Positions 50,005 through 50,651 of a DNA stretch of 50,651 nt are shown here, piece after piece. This stretch comes from Comamonadaceae bacterium ALPHA2B (lineage in GTDB: Bacteria; Pseudomonadota; Gammaproteobacteria; Burkholderiales; Burkholderiaceae_C), in contig SCOE01000039.1 in assembly GCA_005503065.1 (NCBI GenBank), positions 1 to 50,651 of the forward strand, in the 5' to 3' direction. Position 1 is the first letter of the stretch, and the number at the start of each line of letters is the position of its first letter. The notes under the pieces were generated by a model. That model had not been told where the DNA came from and made no database searches. It saw only the letters and a program-made list of their open reading frames with translations. Position numbers and translations under genes: made by a program.

Positions 50005-50541
50005 GTACGCCCCACCGCCAGCTGCGCCGCATCCACGCGCTGGACGACTTCGAGCCCGCGGCGCGGCGCTTGCTGCCGCGGCCGATCTTCGGCTATGTAT
50101 ACGGCGCGGCGGAGACCGGCGCCTCCCAGCGCGACAACCGCAACGCGTTCGACGAGATCGGGTTCCTGCCGCGCGTCCTGAACAACGTCGCGCGGCGTAC
50201 GCAGAAGCGGTGCCTCTTCGGCCGCGAATGGTCCTCGCCGTTCGGCGTCGCGCCCATGGGGGTGAGTGCGCTGACTGCCTATAGGGGCGACGTGGTGCTC
50301 GCCGAATCGGCGGCGCGCGCCGGCATCCCGATGATCATGAGCGGCTCCTCCCTGACACCGATGGAGGACGTTGCACGCGCCGCGCCAGAGAGCTGGTTCC
50401 AGGCGTACCTTCCTCCCACCCTCGAGCGCATCGAGGCGCTGGTGGATCGCGTCGCGCGGGCGAGCTTTGGCACCCTCGTGGTAACGGTGGACAGCGCGGT
50501 GCGCGGGAACGTCGAGAACTATCGCCGCGCGGGTTTCACTA
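50001..50541 (+). pseudogene. FMN-dependent alpha-hydroxyacid dehydrogenase, cut by an IS
   Basis: GTG start overlapping the previous stop. LDDFEPAARRLLPRPIFGYV, YGAAETGASQRDNRNAFDEI, SSPFGVAPMGVSALTAYRGD, PMIMSGSSLTPMEDVARAAP, ESWFQAYLPPTLERIEALVD and TLVVTVDSAVRGN are the N-terminal half of the lactate/glycolate/mandelate dehydrogenase family (FMN barrel). The catalytic His/Arg half is missing because an IS5-family element begins at about 50543. It would oxidise a 2-hydroxy acid made upstream in the pathway. Confidence 0.85.
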
Positions 50542-50542
50542 G

Positions 50543-50651
50543 GGCGTGTTAACACAAACCGCGGAGGCCATCAGCCACCAGCACAAAGCTGAGGAAGCCG
50601 AGGAACATCACGTCAAGCTTTTCAAACCGAGAGAAGATCCGGCGGTAGCCC
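50543..50651 (-). mobile_element. IS5-family element, right end (continues past window)
   Basis: The minus strand encodes GYRRIFSRFEKLDVMFLGFL, then SFVLVADGLRGLC and a TAA at 50549-50551, the C-terminus of an IS5-family (IS427-like) transposase with the YRRIFSRFEKLD motif. The end begins GGGCGTGTTAACAC. CTAG at the junction fits the TA-type target of this group. The rest lies right of the window. Confidence 0.75.

Noticed and set aside
1-50651. tRNA, rRNA or CRISPR
   Set aside because: None was recognised by eye on either strand; a tRNA search tool was not available.

Overview
The window reads as part of a mobilisable or conjugative plasmid (or plasmid-like element) from a high-GC betaproteobacterium, probably Burkholderiales. 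This rests on GC-rich codon use, TraX/LPD7/phospholipase-D transfer genes, a MOBP relaxase with an RP4-like nic, a Rep_3 initiator with parAB, and TctC/Bug catabolic genes. No rRNA, tRNA or CRISPR was seen.

Layout. 0-4.6 kb, plus strand: end of a transfer region (small ORF, LPD7 protein, PLD-type nuclease, TraX, a two-gene unit with a zeta-like protein). 4.6-6.1 kb: decayed DNA with a strong SOS (LexA) box. 6.1-8.0 kb: relaxase and MobC-like genes (minus) and a candidate oriT whose nic core matches RP4. 8.0-17.1 kb: a leading-region-like block with mostly minus-strand genes (large ParB-like protein, XRE regulator, DUF932, DUF2958, RadC) and a few plus-strand genes, several frameshifted. 17.1-20.4 kb: AlbA/ATPase-type regulator (frameshifted) and a truncated tyrosine recombinase. 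20.4-27.1 kb: replication and partition (decayed second parAB, intact parB-parA with three parS-like palindromes, iteron-like repeats, rep). 27.1-44.3 kb: accessory region between two direct copies of a 1608-bp IS3-family element, holding IS relics, hipBA, vapBC, a diguanylate cyclase, a two-component pair and a lipoprotein. 44.3-50.65 kb: damaged catabolic genes (MmgE/PrpD, carboxylesterase, regulator fragment) followed by an intact GntR / Bug-binding-protein / RraA group and a hydroxyacid dehydrogenase cut by an IS5-family element.

Most interesting signal. Three related structured elements lie directly upstream of DUF932, DUF2958 and radC (15316-15466, 15991-16136, 16885-17040). Their stems covary while loops are kept (GCA and GGGATT). 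They resemble what has been described as the radC RNA motif. The only non-Watson-Crick pairs in the closing stem are G.T on the plus strand (A.C on the minus strand), and the plus strand is the inferred transferred strand from nic. Each 3' arm carries TTGAC/TTGAA, exactly 15 nt, then a weak -10-like hexamer. This suggests single-stranded DNA promoters (like Frpo of F) that switch on early genes in the recipient. A separate 166-bp folded element upstream of the large parB-like gene shows the same strand bias.

Many genes in 12.4-18.8 kb and 42.4-47.1 kb carry single-base frameshifts. Either these segments are decaying or the assembly has indel errors; the transfer, partition, rep and IS genes are intact.
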